From positions 62,001 through 126,000 of the forward strand of contig JAGYJA010000011.1 of the NCBI GenBank assembly GCA_018402385.1: a stretch of 64,000 nt of DNA, given 5' to 3'. The DNA comes from Flavobacteriaceae bacterium. Lineage in GTDB: Bacteria > Bacteroidota > Bacteroidia > Flavobacteriales > Flavobacteriaceae. Positions 23,080-31,276 of this stretch are shown piece after piece. The notes under the pieces are model-generated. The model saw nothing but the letters and a program-made list of their open reading frames with translations, ran no database searches and was not told the DNA's origin. Made by a program: the position numbers and the translations under genes. Each line of letters begins with the position of its first letter. The stretch's first letter is position 1.

Positions 23080-24969
23080 ATGGAGACAAATTTTTTACTT
23101 GAAGCCATTATTTACCTTTCTGCAGCTGTCATTTGTGTGCCTATTGCAAAGCGTTTTGGGTTGAGTTCGATTTTAGGATATCTTTTTGCAGGGATTGTCA
23201 TCGGGCCTTCTCTTTTAGGTCTTATTGGCGAAAAAGGGCAGGATATTATGCACTTTGCAGAGTTTGGCGTGGTGATGATGTTGTTTCTCATCGGTTTGGA
23301 ATTAGACCCCCATAAGTTTTGGAAAATGCGAAAGTTTATCCTGGGTATGGGTTCATTACAAGTGATAGGAACCACTGTGATTCTGTTTTTTGGTGCTCAG
23401 TTTGTTTTGGATTGGAACTGGCAAACAAGCCTCACCATCGCTTTGGCTTTAGCACTTTCCTCAACGGCAATTGTTTTGCAGACTTTAAAAGAAAAAGGAA
23501 ATTCAAACACCAAGGTGGGGCGTTCCTCTTTTGCAGTTCTTTTGTTTCAGGATATTGCAGTAATTCCTATTTTGGCAATCATTCCATTATTGGCATCAGA
23601 TTTTGCTACGGCTCAAGCTGATGAGTTGAACCACTCGGTGATTTCAGAATTTGCGGGCTGGATTCAAACCCTGATTGTTGTGGGTACCATTGCGGCTATA
23701 TATTTTATTGGAAAATACATTTTAGTACCCTTGCTTCGCATTGTTGCCCGAACCCGTTTACAGGAACTTTTTACTGCTTCAGCTTTGCTTGTTGTCGTTG
23801 GTGTTTCTTTTTTAATGGAATTGGTTGGGTTAAGCCCGGCATTGGGTGCATTTATGGCAGGGGTGGTATTGGCAAATTCTGAATTTCGCCATGAGCTGGA
23901 AGGTGATATAGCTCCCTTTAAAGACTTGCTTCTGGGATTGTTTTTCATTGGTGTTGGGGCATCCATTAATTTTTTACTGATATGGGAAAATCCCGCTTTT
24001 ATCATCCTTTTTGTATTGGCTCTTACAGTAATTAAGTTCTTAGTGTTGTATGGAGTGGGTCTTATCTACAGAAAAAATGTAGATCAAAACCTTCAATTTT
24101 CAATAGGTTTGAGTCAGGCAGGGGAATTTGGTTTTGTGATTATGAGTTTTTCTATGCTTCTCAATATTGTTCCAGATGACCTGGCAAATAAGGTTCTTGC
24201 CATTATTGCTTTGAGCATGTTACTAACGCCTTTTTTAACACTAATTAATGAACGTTTGATTTTACCTAATGTGGGCGTAAAACGTAGGGATGATGACCCT
24301 GACGATCCGGTTATTGACGAGGAAAATGAAGTGATTATCGCCGGTTTTGGACATTTTGGGAGTACCATAGGTCGGTTACTTCGGGCAAACAAGTTGGATA
24401 TAACGGTATTGGACCACGACTCAAACAGGGTAGAGGTGCTGCGAAAAATGGGATTCAAAGTATATTACGGTGACGCTACGCGACTGGAGTTGCTGAAAGC
24501 AGCAGGAGCTGATAAAGCCAAACTATTTATTGCCGCCATTGACAATCCGGAAACCAACTTGAAATTGGTTGAACTTGTTCGGAAACATTTCCCCAATTTA
24601 AAAATACTCGCCCGTGCCCGAAACAGAGTGGATGCTTATGAATTGATTGATCACGGCGTTGAAAATTTCTACAGAGAAACCCTTTACACAGCCGTCCATA
24701 TGGGTGTAGATGCTTTAGTAGAATTGGGTTTCAGGAAATATACGGCCAACAGGCAGGGACAGCAGTTTATAAAATATGATGAAGAGACCACATTAAAACT
24801 CGCAGAAAAGCGTCACGATAAAATGGCTTATCTGGTGACGGTTCAAGAGGAGGTGGAACTTCAGGAGGAATTGTTAAAACGCGATCTGTATGCTCAGGAT
24901 CAGGGCAATGACCACGCCTGGGACAGTGAACATTTGAAAAAGGACAAGACGAATACTAATTTTAGATAG
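23080..24969 (+). CDS. Monovalent cation:proton antiporter of the KefB/KefC (CPA2) type
   Basis: This 629-residue inner-membrane protein has about 12-13 hydrophobic helices in residues 1-395, covering the Na/H exchanger fold (IGLELDPHKFWKM; LALSSTAIVLQTLKEKG; LFQDIAVIPILAI; LSPALGAFMAGVVLANSEF). They are followed by a cytosolic TrkA-N/RCK nucleotide-binding domain near residues 410-530 (VIIAGFGHFGSTIGRLL as the Rossmann loop, then LDHDSNRVEVLRKMG and VYYGDATRLELLKAAG). KefC-type proteins release potassium in exchange for protons to acidify the cytoplasm during electrophile stress. The 2-base gap from the KefF-like gene and the order match known kef operons. The C-terminal ~60 residues are charged. 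The stop overlaps the end of the convergent gene by 8 bases. Confidence 0.93.
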   Translation: METNFLLEAIIYLSAAVICVPIAKRFGLSSILGYLFAGIVIGPSLLGLIGEKGQDIMHFAEFGVVMMLFLIGLELDPHKFWKMRKFILGMGSLQVIGTTVILFFGAQFVLDWNWQTSLTIALALALSSTAIVLQTLKEKGNSNTKVGRSSFAVLLFQDIAVIPILAIIPLLASDFATAQADELNHSVISEFAGWIQTLIVVGTIAAIYFIGKYILVPLLRIVARTRLQELFTASALLVVVGVSFLMELVGLSPALGAFMAGVVLANSEFRHELEGDIAPFKDLLLGLFFIGVGASINFLLIWENPAFIILFVLALTVIKFLVLYGVGLIYRKNVDQNLQFSIGLSQAGEFGFVIMSFSMLLNIVPDDLANKVLAIIALSMLLTPFLTLINERLILPNVGVKRRDDDPDDPVIDEENEVIIAGFGHFGSTIGRLLRANKLDITVLDHDSNRVEVLRKMGFKVYYGDATRLELLKAAGADKAKLFIAAIDNPETNLKLVELVRKHFPNLKILARARNRVDAYELIDHGVENFYRETLYTAVHMGVDALVELGFRKYTANRQGQQFIKYDEETTLKLAEKRHDKMAYLVTVQEEVELQEELLKRDLYAQDQGNDHAWDSEHLKKDKTNTNFR

Positions 24970-25195
24970 TGTTAGTTTTTTTGTCATACCCATAAGGACA
25001 ATGACGGCAACCGCTCTGGCAGCAATATCCACGTTTTAAGTGATATTGTTCTGTAAAGCATTTATAGCCTTCCGGGGTGAGGTAATAGTCACCGTCACCC
25101 AATAGCTCAGGTATATTTCTTTCTGAAGACGATTTTTTATTTGTTGTGCCTTCAGAATCTGTATTTTTTGTGTTCTTTTTTCTAAATAAATTCAC
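24962..25195 (-). CDS. Small DUF5522-type cysteine protein
   Basis: This is a 77-residue protein without signal peptide. The N-terminal 30 residues are basic and low in complexity. The rest is the DUF5522 core: GDYYLTPEGYKCFTEQYHLK, then RGYCCQSGCRHCPYGYDKK. Five cysteines (KC, YCC, GC, HC) in a small space suggest a metal or iron-sulfur site, though the family's role is not known to me. Homologues are short and widespread in Bacteroidota and other bacteria. The gene is convergent with the antiporter gene and overlaps its last 8 bases; its start faces the small membrane-protein gene at 25234 across 38 bases. Confidence 0.88.
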   Translation of the reverse strand: MNLFRKKNTKNTDSEGTTNKKSSSERNIPELLGDGDYYLTPEGYKCFTEQYHLKRGYCCQSGCRHCPYGYDKKTNTI

Positions 25196-25233
25196 GTTGT
25201 AAAATTACAAAATACTTTATCAATTGTAAATCG

Positions 25234-25557
25234 ATGATTGTTGTAATCCCTTTTTTATTTTCCAAACGATTTGCCGGAATAGCCTTATGGCCGATTATTT
25301 TGGTAAAATCCAAAGCTTATAAAAGCAATGCGGTTTTTATCAACCACGAGCGCATCCACTTGAGACAACAACTGGAACTGCTGGTGTTGCCTTTTTACCT
25401 TTGGTATGTCATAGAGTTTTTAATAAGATGGATACACTATAAAAACAGGAATTTGGCCTACAGGAACATTAGTTTTGAGCGGGAGGCTTATGGTTGTGAA
25501 GCAGCGTTGACCTATTTAAACCACCGCAAACTCTGGGGTTTTCTGGCTTATCTATAA
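25234..25557 (+). CDS. Small membrane protein with HExxH motif
   Basis: This 107-residue protein has a first hydrophobic segment at residues 1-23 and a second near residues 48-68. Between them is FINHERIHLRQQLELL, which contains H-E-R-I-H, the zincin HExxH pattern; a glutamate follows about 30 residues later in ISFEREAYGCEAALTY. A small integral-membrane zinc metallopeptidase is therefore possible, but the protein is much shorter than known proteases and may only bind metal. It stands alone: its upstream neighbour is divergent and a strong hairpin follows 5 bases after its stop. I do not recognise a named family. Confidence 0.75.
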   Translation: MIVVIPFLFSKRFAGIALWPIILVKSKAYKSNAVFINHERIHLRQQLELLVLPFYLWYVIEFLIRWIHYKNRNLAYRNISFEREAYGCEAALTYLNHRKLWGFLAYL

Positions 25558-25562
25558 ATGAA

Positions 25563-25588
25563 TAGCCGCCCGTAGCAGCGGGCGGCTA
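25563..25588 (+). terminator. GC-rich hairpin after the HExxH gene
   Basis: TAGCCGCCCG and CGGGCGGCTA form a perfect 10-pair stem around a 6-base loop, 5 bases beyond the stop at 25557. The T-run is poor (AAATTG follows), so a weak intrinsic terminator or mRNA-end structure is likely. Confidence 0.75.
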
Positions 25589-25780
25589 AATTGTAATAGC
25601 TATTTATTAACCAATTCTAAATTTCTAATTACGAGGCAAATATACTACAAATGTTTCATGAATATGTGATATTTATCATAAAATAGCAGATGACCGCATC
25701 TTTTTATCGTTTATCTGTTATGCGTGAATAGTATTAAACGGGTTATTAAATGGGAAGAAGGATGACTTTATGAGAATAAA

Positions 25781-25809
25781 AAAAGCTTAACCGGGTGGGT
25801 TAAGCTTTT
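25781..25809 (-). terminator. Terminator after the S74-type gene
   Basis: AAAAGCTTAACC and GGTTAAGCTTTT form a perfect 12-pair stem with a 5-base loop, 24 bases beyond the stop at 25833 on the minus strand, and T-rich sequence follows in that direction. The rest of 25589-25780 shows nothing identifiable. Confidence 0.85.
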
Positions 25810-25832
25810 AGGAATGTTATTTAAAATGGGAA

Positions 25833-27236
25833 TTAGTTTTTGTTCATTAATTGATTGACTAATGCTTCCAGTTTTGCAATACGGCTCTCCTGATTATCTA
25901 TAATTTCTTGTTGTTCTTGGATTGCTTGAGTTAAAATTGGAATCAAACCGATGTAATTTACAGACTTAAGATCAATTTCACCTAAGCCTTCGATATTTGT
26001 CTTTTTTTCAATTACTAATTCAGGAAGAATTTTCTCTAACTCTTGAGCAATAAAACCAAATTCGTAAAAAGGTTCAATTTGAACTTCATTATTTTTTTCA
26101 TTTTTAATGGAATTTGATATATCAACTGAATTACTATTAATTAATTTAGATTCATTATTATTTTTTTTCTTTGAAATATTTACACTCCTATTAACAAGAT
26201 CATTCCTTTTTAAATATTTTTTTGGTTTTAAAGAATTAATTACATCTAAACCATTATTAATGTTATCAATATTTGATTTTATGCGAATATCTGAAGGGTT
26301 AGTGAAAGTCCCAAAAACTGTTAAATCGTCTGTATTTGTGTTGCTTAACTCTGAAACACCCCAAAGTGCAATAATATCTCTATCTACCCAATTATCCCTG
26401 CTTATAATATCACCATTGAAAAAACCTGCCCAGCCTAATGCAATGTCTGTTGTATTTCCTCTAACTCCAAAGAACCCTGTACTAGTCATTCCTGAACCTC
26501 CTGCTATATTAGGATTATATGTTTCAATTGCAGACCAATTAGAATTTGTTACTGTAATTTCAGAATATATACCAGGACCTCCAATTGGAAGTGCACCTTC
26601 AAGAGGGCTTGAAAGGTGCATATATCCCAATGGAGTAATTTGATTAATACCAATTCTTCCATTTGCAATAATTCTCATTCTTTCTGCACCATTTGTTGAA
26701 AATGCTAAGTTATCTGCAGCAGGTCGAAAGATTCCAGTATTGTTATCGTCATTCCAAGAATAAGTGGGCTGTGCCGCATCACCATTCACAAAGGCTCTTA
26801 GTCTGCCGTTATTTGTAAAATTGAATCTTTGGGCATTATTAGTTCGAACTCTAAAGTCAATATTATCTGTCGTACCAATAAAATTAGTGCCTGCTGTCGT
26901 GCCGGCATTTCCGGTTAACGACCAGTCTGTGGAAGCTCCGGAGGCCATACGCTCCCAGGCTGAGCCATTCCAATAGTAAAATCCTGGAGAAACATCGTTT
27001 ACTGCTGGGGCTGAATTATAAACCATTAATCCAGTAACAGGAGTGGGACCAATTATAGGCGCTTGATCTGTAGTTTCAACTAATTCCACTCGTGGTATAA
27101 CAATTCCTCCATTATCACCATGGATATCCAGTAAGGCACCTGCAGCCGGAGTCGTGGTTCCAATTCCAACTTGTGCTGTTAAAAGTGTTGTACATGCAAA
27201 CAGAAGTAGAACACTTAAGGTAATTTTCATATTCAT
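25833..27236 (-). CDS. Secreted tail-fibre-like protein with C-terminal S74 chaperone domain
   Basis: This 467-residue protein has a signal peptide ending TLLTAQ followed directly by VGIGTTTPAAGALLDIHGD, the N-terminal signature of a large Bacteroidota family of fibre-like surface proteins. A GFYYWNGSAWERM motif follows near residue 88, then beta-rich repeats and degenerate I-G-I-N units. The C-terminal ~150 residues form an intramolecular chaperone (peptidase S74) domain: PSDIRIKSNIDNI at the expected cleavage site, SLKPKKYLKR, FGFIAQELEKILPELV, SVNYIGLIPILTQAIQEQQ and a closing coiled coil. S74 domains trimerise fibres and then cut themselves off. A 45-residue Asn/Lys/Ser-rich insertion sits inside the S74 domain (near residues 350-395), encoded by very AT-rich DNA. 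This gene ends the four-member VGIGTT cluster. Confidence 0.9.
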   Translation of the reverse strand: MNMKITLSVLLLFACTTLLTAQVGIGTTTPAAGALLDIHGDNGGIVIPRVELVETTDQAPIIGPTPVTGLMVYNSAPAVNDVSPGFYYWNGSAWERMASGASTDWSLTGNAGTTAGTNFIGTTDNIDFRVRTNNAQRFNFTNNGRLRAFVNGDAAQPTYSWNDDNNTGIFRPAADNLAFSTNGAERMRIIANGRIGINQITPLGYMHLSSPLEGALPIGGPGIYSEITVTNSNWSAIETYNPNIAGGSGMTSTGFFGVRGNTTDIALGWAGFFNGDIISRDNWVDRDIIALWGVSELSNTNTDDLTVFGTFTNPSDIRIKSNIDNINNGLDVINSLKPKKYLKRNDLVNRSVNISKKKNNNESKLINSNSVDISNSIKNEKNNEVQIEPFYEFGFIAQELEKILPELVIEKKTNIEGLGEIDLKSVNYIGLIPILTQAIQEQQEIIDNQESRIAKLEALVNQLMNKN

Positions 27237-27248
27237 ATTTTGACATTT

Positions 27249-27262
27249 TTTGATCTAAGGGA
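27249..27262 (-). promoter_or_regulatory. Leader element resembling those at 29717 and 42962
   Basis: The plus strand reads TTTGATCTAAGGGA 12-25 bases upstream of the ATG, a diverged version of TTTGATTTAGGGAC found before two sister genes. On the minus strand TACATTTC, a -7-like box, precedes it. Beyond it, 27263-27387 is AT-rich and has no visible gene. Confidence 0.4.
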
Positions 27263-27387
27263 AATGTAAAGTAAATGCAAAATCCTTTAGCATTTTACCA
27301 AATCCTTAACAATTCGTTAAACATTTAAAAAACACCGACAAACAGCAAATTAATTACTGTAATTGAAAAGAAAATGTAAGAAAAATA

Positions 27388-27417
27388 AAGCCCAAAGCAG
27401 AAATTTGCTTTGGGCTT
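27388..27417 (-). terminator. Terminator after the 27442-29712 gene
   Basis: AAGCCCAAAGCA and TGCTTTGGGCTT form a perfect 12-pair stem with a 6-base loop. In minus-strand sense the hairpin is followed by TTTATTTTTC. It lies 24 bases beyond the stop at 27442. Confidence 0.9.
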
Positions 27418-27441
27418 AAGAAATCAAAAATATGGAAAAAC

Positions 27442-29712
27442 TTAATTTTGAGCTGTGGTCAATTGGGGTTTTTCAACCGGGTCAATATTTTCTGTTTGAA
27501 TTGATTTTGAGTCATTTGCGGTCTCCTGTATTTTATCAGGCGCATCCGGGAAACGTAATGATTGATAAACGGTGCGCTCACCATTCACCATTTCATCAGC
27601 CCTGTTTGCCACTATGTGCCAGGAGAATGAAACGTTTGAAGAACCGCCTTGTAATTCTTTTACGGTAAAACCGTTTGCAGATTTATTAGTGACAAACACA
27701 CCATTACAATCACCTTCCAGTTGGATAAATACTTTCAAAGGTTTTTCATCAGACACGTAAATGTTTCTTGAAAAGATGGGGTCAATTTGAATGGTTGCTG
27801 TACCGTTTACGAGTTGGCCGGTGCCATAGTCTTCAAAGAGGACTTCAGGAGCTTCAGCGGCAAACATGGTTTTCTTTTCGTTGGGGTTTAAACCGGCTAC
27901 TATTGTAGAAACTGTTCCGTTTCCGATAATCTTATAATTAGTAGTGTTTCTTCTTGCGCCCACATAAGCATAACCACCGGTGGCATTACCTCCACTGTAA
28001 AAATAGCCACCATAATAAGTGTTTCTGGTTTGCCCTGAAATATTTACATTAGGTTGATAGCCCGCAAGTCGTGCTCTTGGGTCATTGGAATCAGCATCAT
28101 TTGCAGCACCAGTGTAATTTGATTGAAAGCGTGCGGCCTCTGTACTTATTCCGGTATTTGCAGAAATTGGTCTTTCAGTTAAAACATAAAGTCCCAGGTC
28201 TGTAGCATTGGCGTTGATAGCAACATTGAGAATTTCTGAAGAACTGATAGAAGTACTACTTCCTGAAACGGCTCTCATCCCAAAATTTGAATTTGTCATT
28301 GCCGGTTCTGTTGCAAATGCCAAAACACCATTTGCGCCATTTGCGCCATTTCCAAAACCAACGGCACCACCTGTTAAGAAAGCACCTCCAGTAAATGCAG
28401 ATTGTCCCCAGCTACCATGACTGTTATTTGATAAACCAAAGGAGCCAATGCTATTCTGAGAAAACCCTCTAACACCGTGACCGGAAACACTTTCACCTAA
28501 GGTACCAATACCATTACTGGTGTTGCTTCCAAAAACAGCTGATGTGTTTGCTCCAATTCCATATACAGCAAAGTTATTTGTACCGGCATCTACTGTGATT
28601 CCAACATTGTTAAATGTATTGTGATTGATGCCCACATTTCCGGTAGCGGCAATACGCATTCTTTCTGTATCATTTGTTCTAAAACGAAAATCTTGTGCGT
28701 CGGTTGTTCCAATAAAGTTTATAGTTGCATCGGTACCCGAATTACCAAGTAGCGACCAGTCTCTTCCTCCGGTACCATCCATTGCAATCCATTCACTTCC
28801 ATTCCAGTGGTAAAAACCGGGTGAAACATTATTGGGTGCAGTTCCAGAAGTATTGGTGTTGTAAACCAAAAGACCTGTGGCAGGAGCTGTTACTGGTCCG
28901 GCAACATCACGACTGGTTAACTGTACCCTGTTGATAAGCAATCCGCGATTATCATTCACTAATTCAAGTGAGGAGCTTGGATTGGGGGCATTTGTTCCCA
29001 GTCCCACATTATCGGTAATTCCGTTTACAAAAAAGGTGTTGGGCTCATTGTCTGTTTCAATGCGAAAGTGCATCACATCAGAAGTTGGGTTGATACTAAA
29101 TTCTCTAATAGCACTGTTTGCATTTACATTAAAGAAGTCTGTTGCATCAACTGATAAAGTCATTTGGCGGTTTCCGGCTCTCCAGAACCCCATACTGTCA
29201 TCATCTTCCCAGGAATAAAAAGGCCTGGCCCTGGAACCATCATCAAGTGCATACACTTGATTTTGATTTCCGGGTACTTTGAATCTGGGGGTGTTGTTGG
29301 TTCTAAATTCAATATCTCTATTGTTTAAAGTTCCAAGGAAATTTATGCCGTTGATGATGTCGTCATTACCATCAATTTTCCAGTTAATTTCCTCACCTTG
29401 AATGCGCACCCATTGTGTTCCGTCCCAATAGTAAAAGCCTTCTGTGACAGCAGTCGCTCCTGCTCCGGCTGTTGCAGTGTTTAGTACAAGAAGACCAAAG
29501 GAAGCAGCAGGAGTGATGGTGGTAACATCGTTTGTGCCTGTTAAAGCTACACGAGGGATTAAAATACCCTTGTCATTGCTTTCAATGTCCAGCATAGAGC
29601 CCGAGGCGGGGTTTGTTGTGCCAATCCCCACCTGAGCATTTAAAGAAGTTAGTCCTAAGAGAATTAAGAGCGCATACAAAAATGCAACTCTCGAAGTAGT
29701 TTTTGATTTCAT
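27442..29712 (-). CDS. Secreted tail-fibre-like protein, VGIGTT family
   Basis: I place the start at 29712 (756 residues), the ATG directly before a signal peptide (VAFLYALLILLGLTSLNAQ); the ATG at 29733 lies inside the conserved leader. The mature protein starts VGIGTTNPASGSMLDIESND and contains the N-domain twice: a second copy near residue 250 reads VGLGTNAPNPSSSLELVND and is again followed by the GFYHWNGSEW motif. A Gly/Ser/Asn-rich fibre-like middle follows (GTLGESVSGHGVRGFSQNS), and near residues 620-720 a beta-rich C-domain (IFSRNIYVSDEKPLKVFIQL; GVFVTNKSANGFTVKEL). There is no T9SS tail. The tail is polar and disordered. A surface fibre or matrix role is likely. Confidence 0.87.
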   Translation of the reverse strand: MKSKTTSRVAFLYALLILLGLTSLNAQVGIGTTNPASGSMLDIESNDKGILIPRVALTGTNDVTTITPAASFGLLVLNTATAGAGATAVTEGFYYWDGTQWVRIQGEEINWKIDGNDDIINGINFLGTLNNRDIEFRTNNTPRFKVPGNQNQVYALDDGSRARPFYSWEDDDSMGFWRAGNRQMTLSVDATDFFNVNANSAIREFSINPTSDVMHFRIETDNEPNTFFVNGITDNVGLGTNAPNPSSSLELVNDNRGLLINRVQLTSRDVAGPVTAPATGLLVYNTNTSGTAPNNVSPGFYHWNGSEWIAMDGTGGRDWSLLGNSGTDATINFIGTTDAQDFRFRTNDTERMRIAATGNVGINHNTFNNVGITVDAGTNNFAVYGIGANTSAVFGSNTSNGIGTLGESVSGHGVRGFSQNSIGSFGLSNNSHGSWGQSAFTGGAFLTGGAVGFGNGANGANGVLAFATEPAMTNSNFGMRAVSGSSTSISSSEILNVAINANATDLGLYVLTERPISANTGISTEAARFQSNYTGAANDADSNDPRARLAGYQPNVNISGQTRNTYYGGYFYSGGNATGGYAYVGARRNTTNYKIIGNGTVSTIVAGLNPNEKKTMFAAEAPEVLFEDYGTGQLVNGTATIQIDPIFSRNIYVSDEKPLKVFIQLEGDCNGVFVTNKSANGFTVKELQGGSSNVSFSWHIVANRADEMVNGERTVYQSLRFPDAPDKIQETANDSKSIQTENIDPVEKPQLTTAQN

Positions 29713-29716
29713 AGTT

Positions 29717-29742
29717 TTTGATTTAGGGACCACTAAACTATA
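29717..29742 (-). promoter_or_regulatory. Conserved promoter/leader before the 27442-29712 gene
   Basis: TTTGATTTAGGGAC (29717-29730) is identical to 42962-42975, 4-5 bases before the ATG in both. It overlaps GACCACTAAACTATA (29728-29742), which is identical to 15353-15367 before the left operon. On the minus strand TAGTTTAG is the likely -7 box, so the shared 14-mer would be the start of the mRNA. Confidence 0.55.
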
Positions 29743-29873
29743 TTAAATTATTTAAAATATAGATTAAATACCTAAAAATTCGATGAAATACAATAATATA
29801 AAGAAAATACTTACAAATTTATCAAATAAAACCAGAAAACATTAAGTGAATCAAACAGCTATACTCCATGAAA

Positions 29874-31202
29874 TTATCTATGAACAGAAATTAACAATCG
29901 GTCATTGTTACTTTCTCCAAAAGTTAATCTGTAGCTATGTGTACCTGCACCGCCACCAAATCCGAGTACTCTCAATTTAAGTTCATGTGTGCCTGCGGGA
30001 AGCTGGATATAGCCATTACCATTAAGATAATAGTTTTCATTTGCGTAAGGACCGGTTAAATTGTTATTGTTGTATGTTCCGGAATCGTATGCAATGTGAG
30101 TAGCAGCACCATTTACTTCTACCCAGGATCTGTACAATCTTGTAGCACCATCTGTTATATGAGTACCGTCGTGTCTGGTTATATCCACACTCATTTGATA
30201 GTTCACTTGTACTAGAGATTCCTGGGTCAAGTTGATCGTAACCGTTTCAATATCTGCAAATACCCCATCACCGGCATCTGATTGTATTGAGATAGCAGGA
30301 TTGATAAAATCAACCAAATTGATTGGCGCAAAGTTTTGTACCAATGATGGTTGAAGAGATAAGTCACCATTCGTATTCACATAAACCGGCATAAAATCGC
30401 TTGTTGTATAATGCACATTATTTGCCTGGTTGAGCTCATCAATTCTTAAGGTTTGATTGTTTCCTGCTATGTGAACAGCCGTTTGTGGTGTATTGGTATT
30501 GATTCCAATTCTGTTGTTTGTTCCATCCACAAAAAACATGTTGGCATTGCCTTGTGTTTCAATGCGTGTATCAATCTCTGCTCCACCCTCATTAATTGTC
30601 AATTCATTTGTTGAGCCATTAATTCTCAAGAATTCACTACCACCGGCACTTAGTGCCAGTTGATTATCACCGGGACGCCACATTCCAACATCGGGATCGT
30701 TTGTCCAACTGTAAAATGGGTTTGTATTTGAACCATCGCCCATCGCCTGAAGTTGATCTGCATTTCCCGGAATTCTCATTCTACCCACATTATTGGTTCT
30801 AAATTCCAGGGCGATATCGTTTGTAGTACCCAAAAAATTAACTCCCTCAACAGCATCATCATTACCGTCAAGTTTCCAATAGTCGGTAGCAGTTTGTAAA
30901 CGCACCCATTGACTTCCGTCCCAATAATAAAACCCTTCACTAACGGCCGTTGGACCGCTTCCTGAAGTTGATGTATTGAACACAAGTAAACCGGTAGTTG
31001 GAGCCGGTGTGATTGGAGCAGCATTGTTTGTACTGTTTAATGCAATCCTTGGTATCATTAATCCTTTGTCTGAACTTTCAATATCAAGCATAGAACCGGG
31101 AGCAGGGGTCGTTGTTCCAACACCCACTTGTGAAAAGCAATGTGCTGTTATTCCCAGAAATATGGAAATGTATAAAACCCTATTGTAAATTGATTTTTTC
31201 AT
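29874..31202 (-). CDS. Secreted tail-fibre-like protein, VGIGTT family
   Basis: I choose the start at 31202 (442 residues), in front of KKSIYNRVLYISIFLGITAH and the export signal. The mature start is VGVGTTTPAPGSMLDIESSD, with GFYYWDGSQWVRLQ near residue 95, as in the two sister proteins. Degenerate fibre-like units follow (AVHIAGNNQTLRIDELNQAN). The C-terminal ~150 residues are a jelly-roll-like beta domain (VQVNYQMSVDITRHDGTHIT; LPAGTHELKLRVLGFGGGAG; closing SYRLTFGESNNDRLLISVHR). This domain is closely related to that of 41581-42957, so these two are the nearest pair of the family. It follows the giant protease gene and its terminator, so it should have its own promoter in the 36 bases between. 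Confidence 0.87.
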   Translation of the reverse strand: MKKSIYNRVLYISIFLGITAHCFSQVGVGTTTPAPGSMLDIESSDKGLMIPRIALNSTNNAAPITPAPTTGLLVFNTSTSGSGPTAVSEGFYYWDGSQWVRLQTATDYWKLDGNDDAVEGVNFLGTTNDIALEFRTNNVGRMRIPGNADQLQAMGDGSNTNPFYSWTNDPDVGMWRPGDNQLALSAGGSEFLRINGSTNELTINEGGAEIDTRIETQGNANMFFVDGTNNRIGINTNTPQTAVHIAGNNQTLRIDELNQANNVHYTTSDFMPVYVNTNGDLSLQPSLVQNFAPINLVDFINPAISIQSDAGDGVFADIETVTINLTQESLVQVNYQMSVDITRHDGTHITDGATRLYRSWVEVNGAATHIAYDSGTYNNNNLTGPYANENYYLNGNGYIQLPAGTHELKLRVLGFGGGAGTHSYRLTFGESNNDRLLISVHR

Positions 31203-31238
31203 AATTTTAAGTTTGTTCAAAATTTATTTATGTTTTTT

Positions 31239-31267
31239 AACCGGATGTTTGCTTAAAACATCCGGTT
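31239..31267 (-). terminator. Terminator after the giant HYR-repeat gene
   Basis: AACCGGATGTTT and AAACATCCGGTT form a perfect 12-pair stem with a 5-base loop, 9 bases beyond the stop at 31277. Confidence 0.85.
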
Positions 31268-31276
31268 TATTTTCAA

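Noticed and set aside
23112..24458. Antisense frames within the antiporter gene
   Set aside because: They follow the codon structure of the KefC-like gene on the opposite strand and show no recognisable protein features.
25563..25588. Regulatory attenuator for the gene at 25833
   Set aside because: It lies downstream of that gene's stop and of its own strong terminator; it is better explained as the 3' end of the 25234-25557 transcript.
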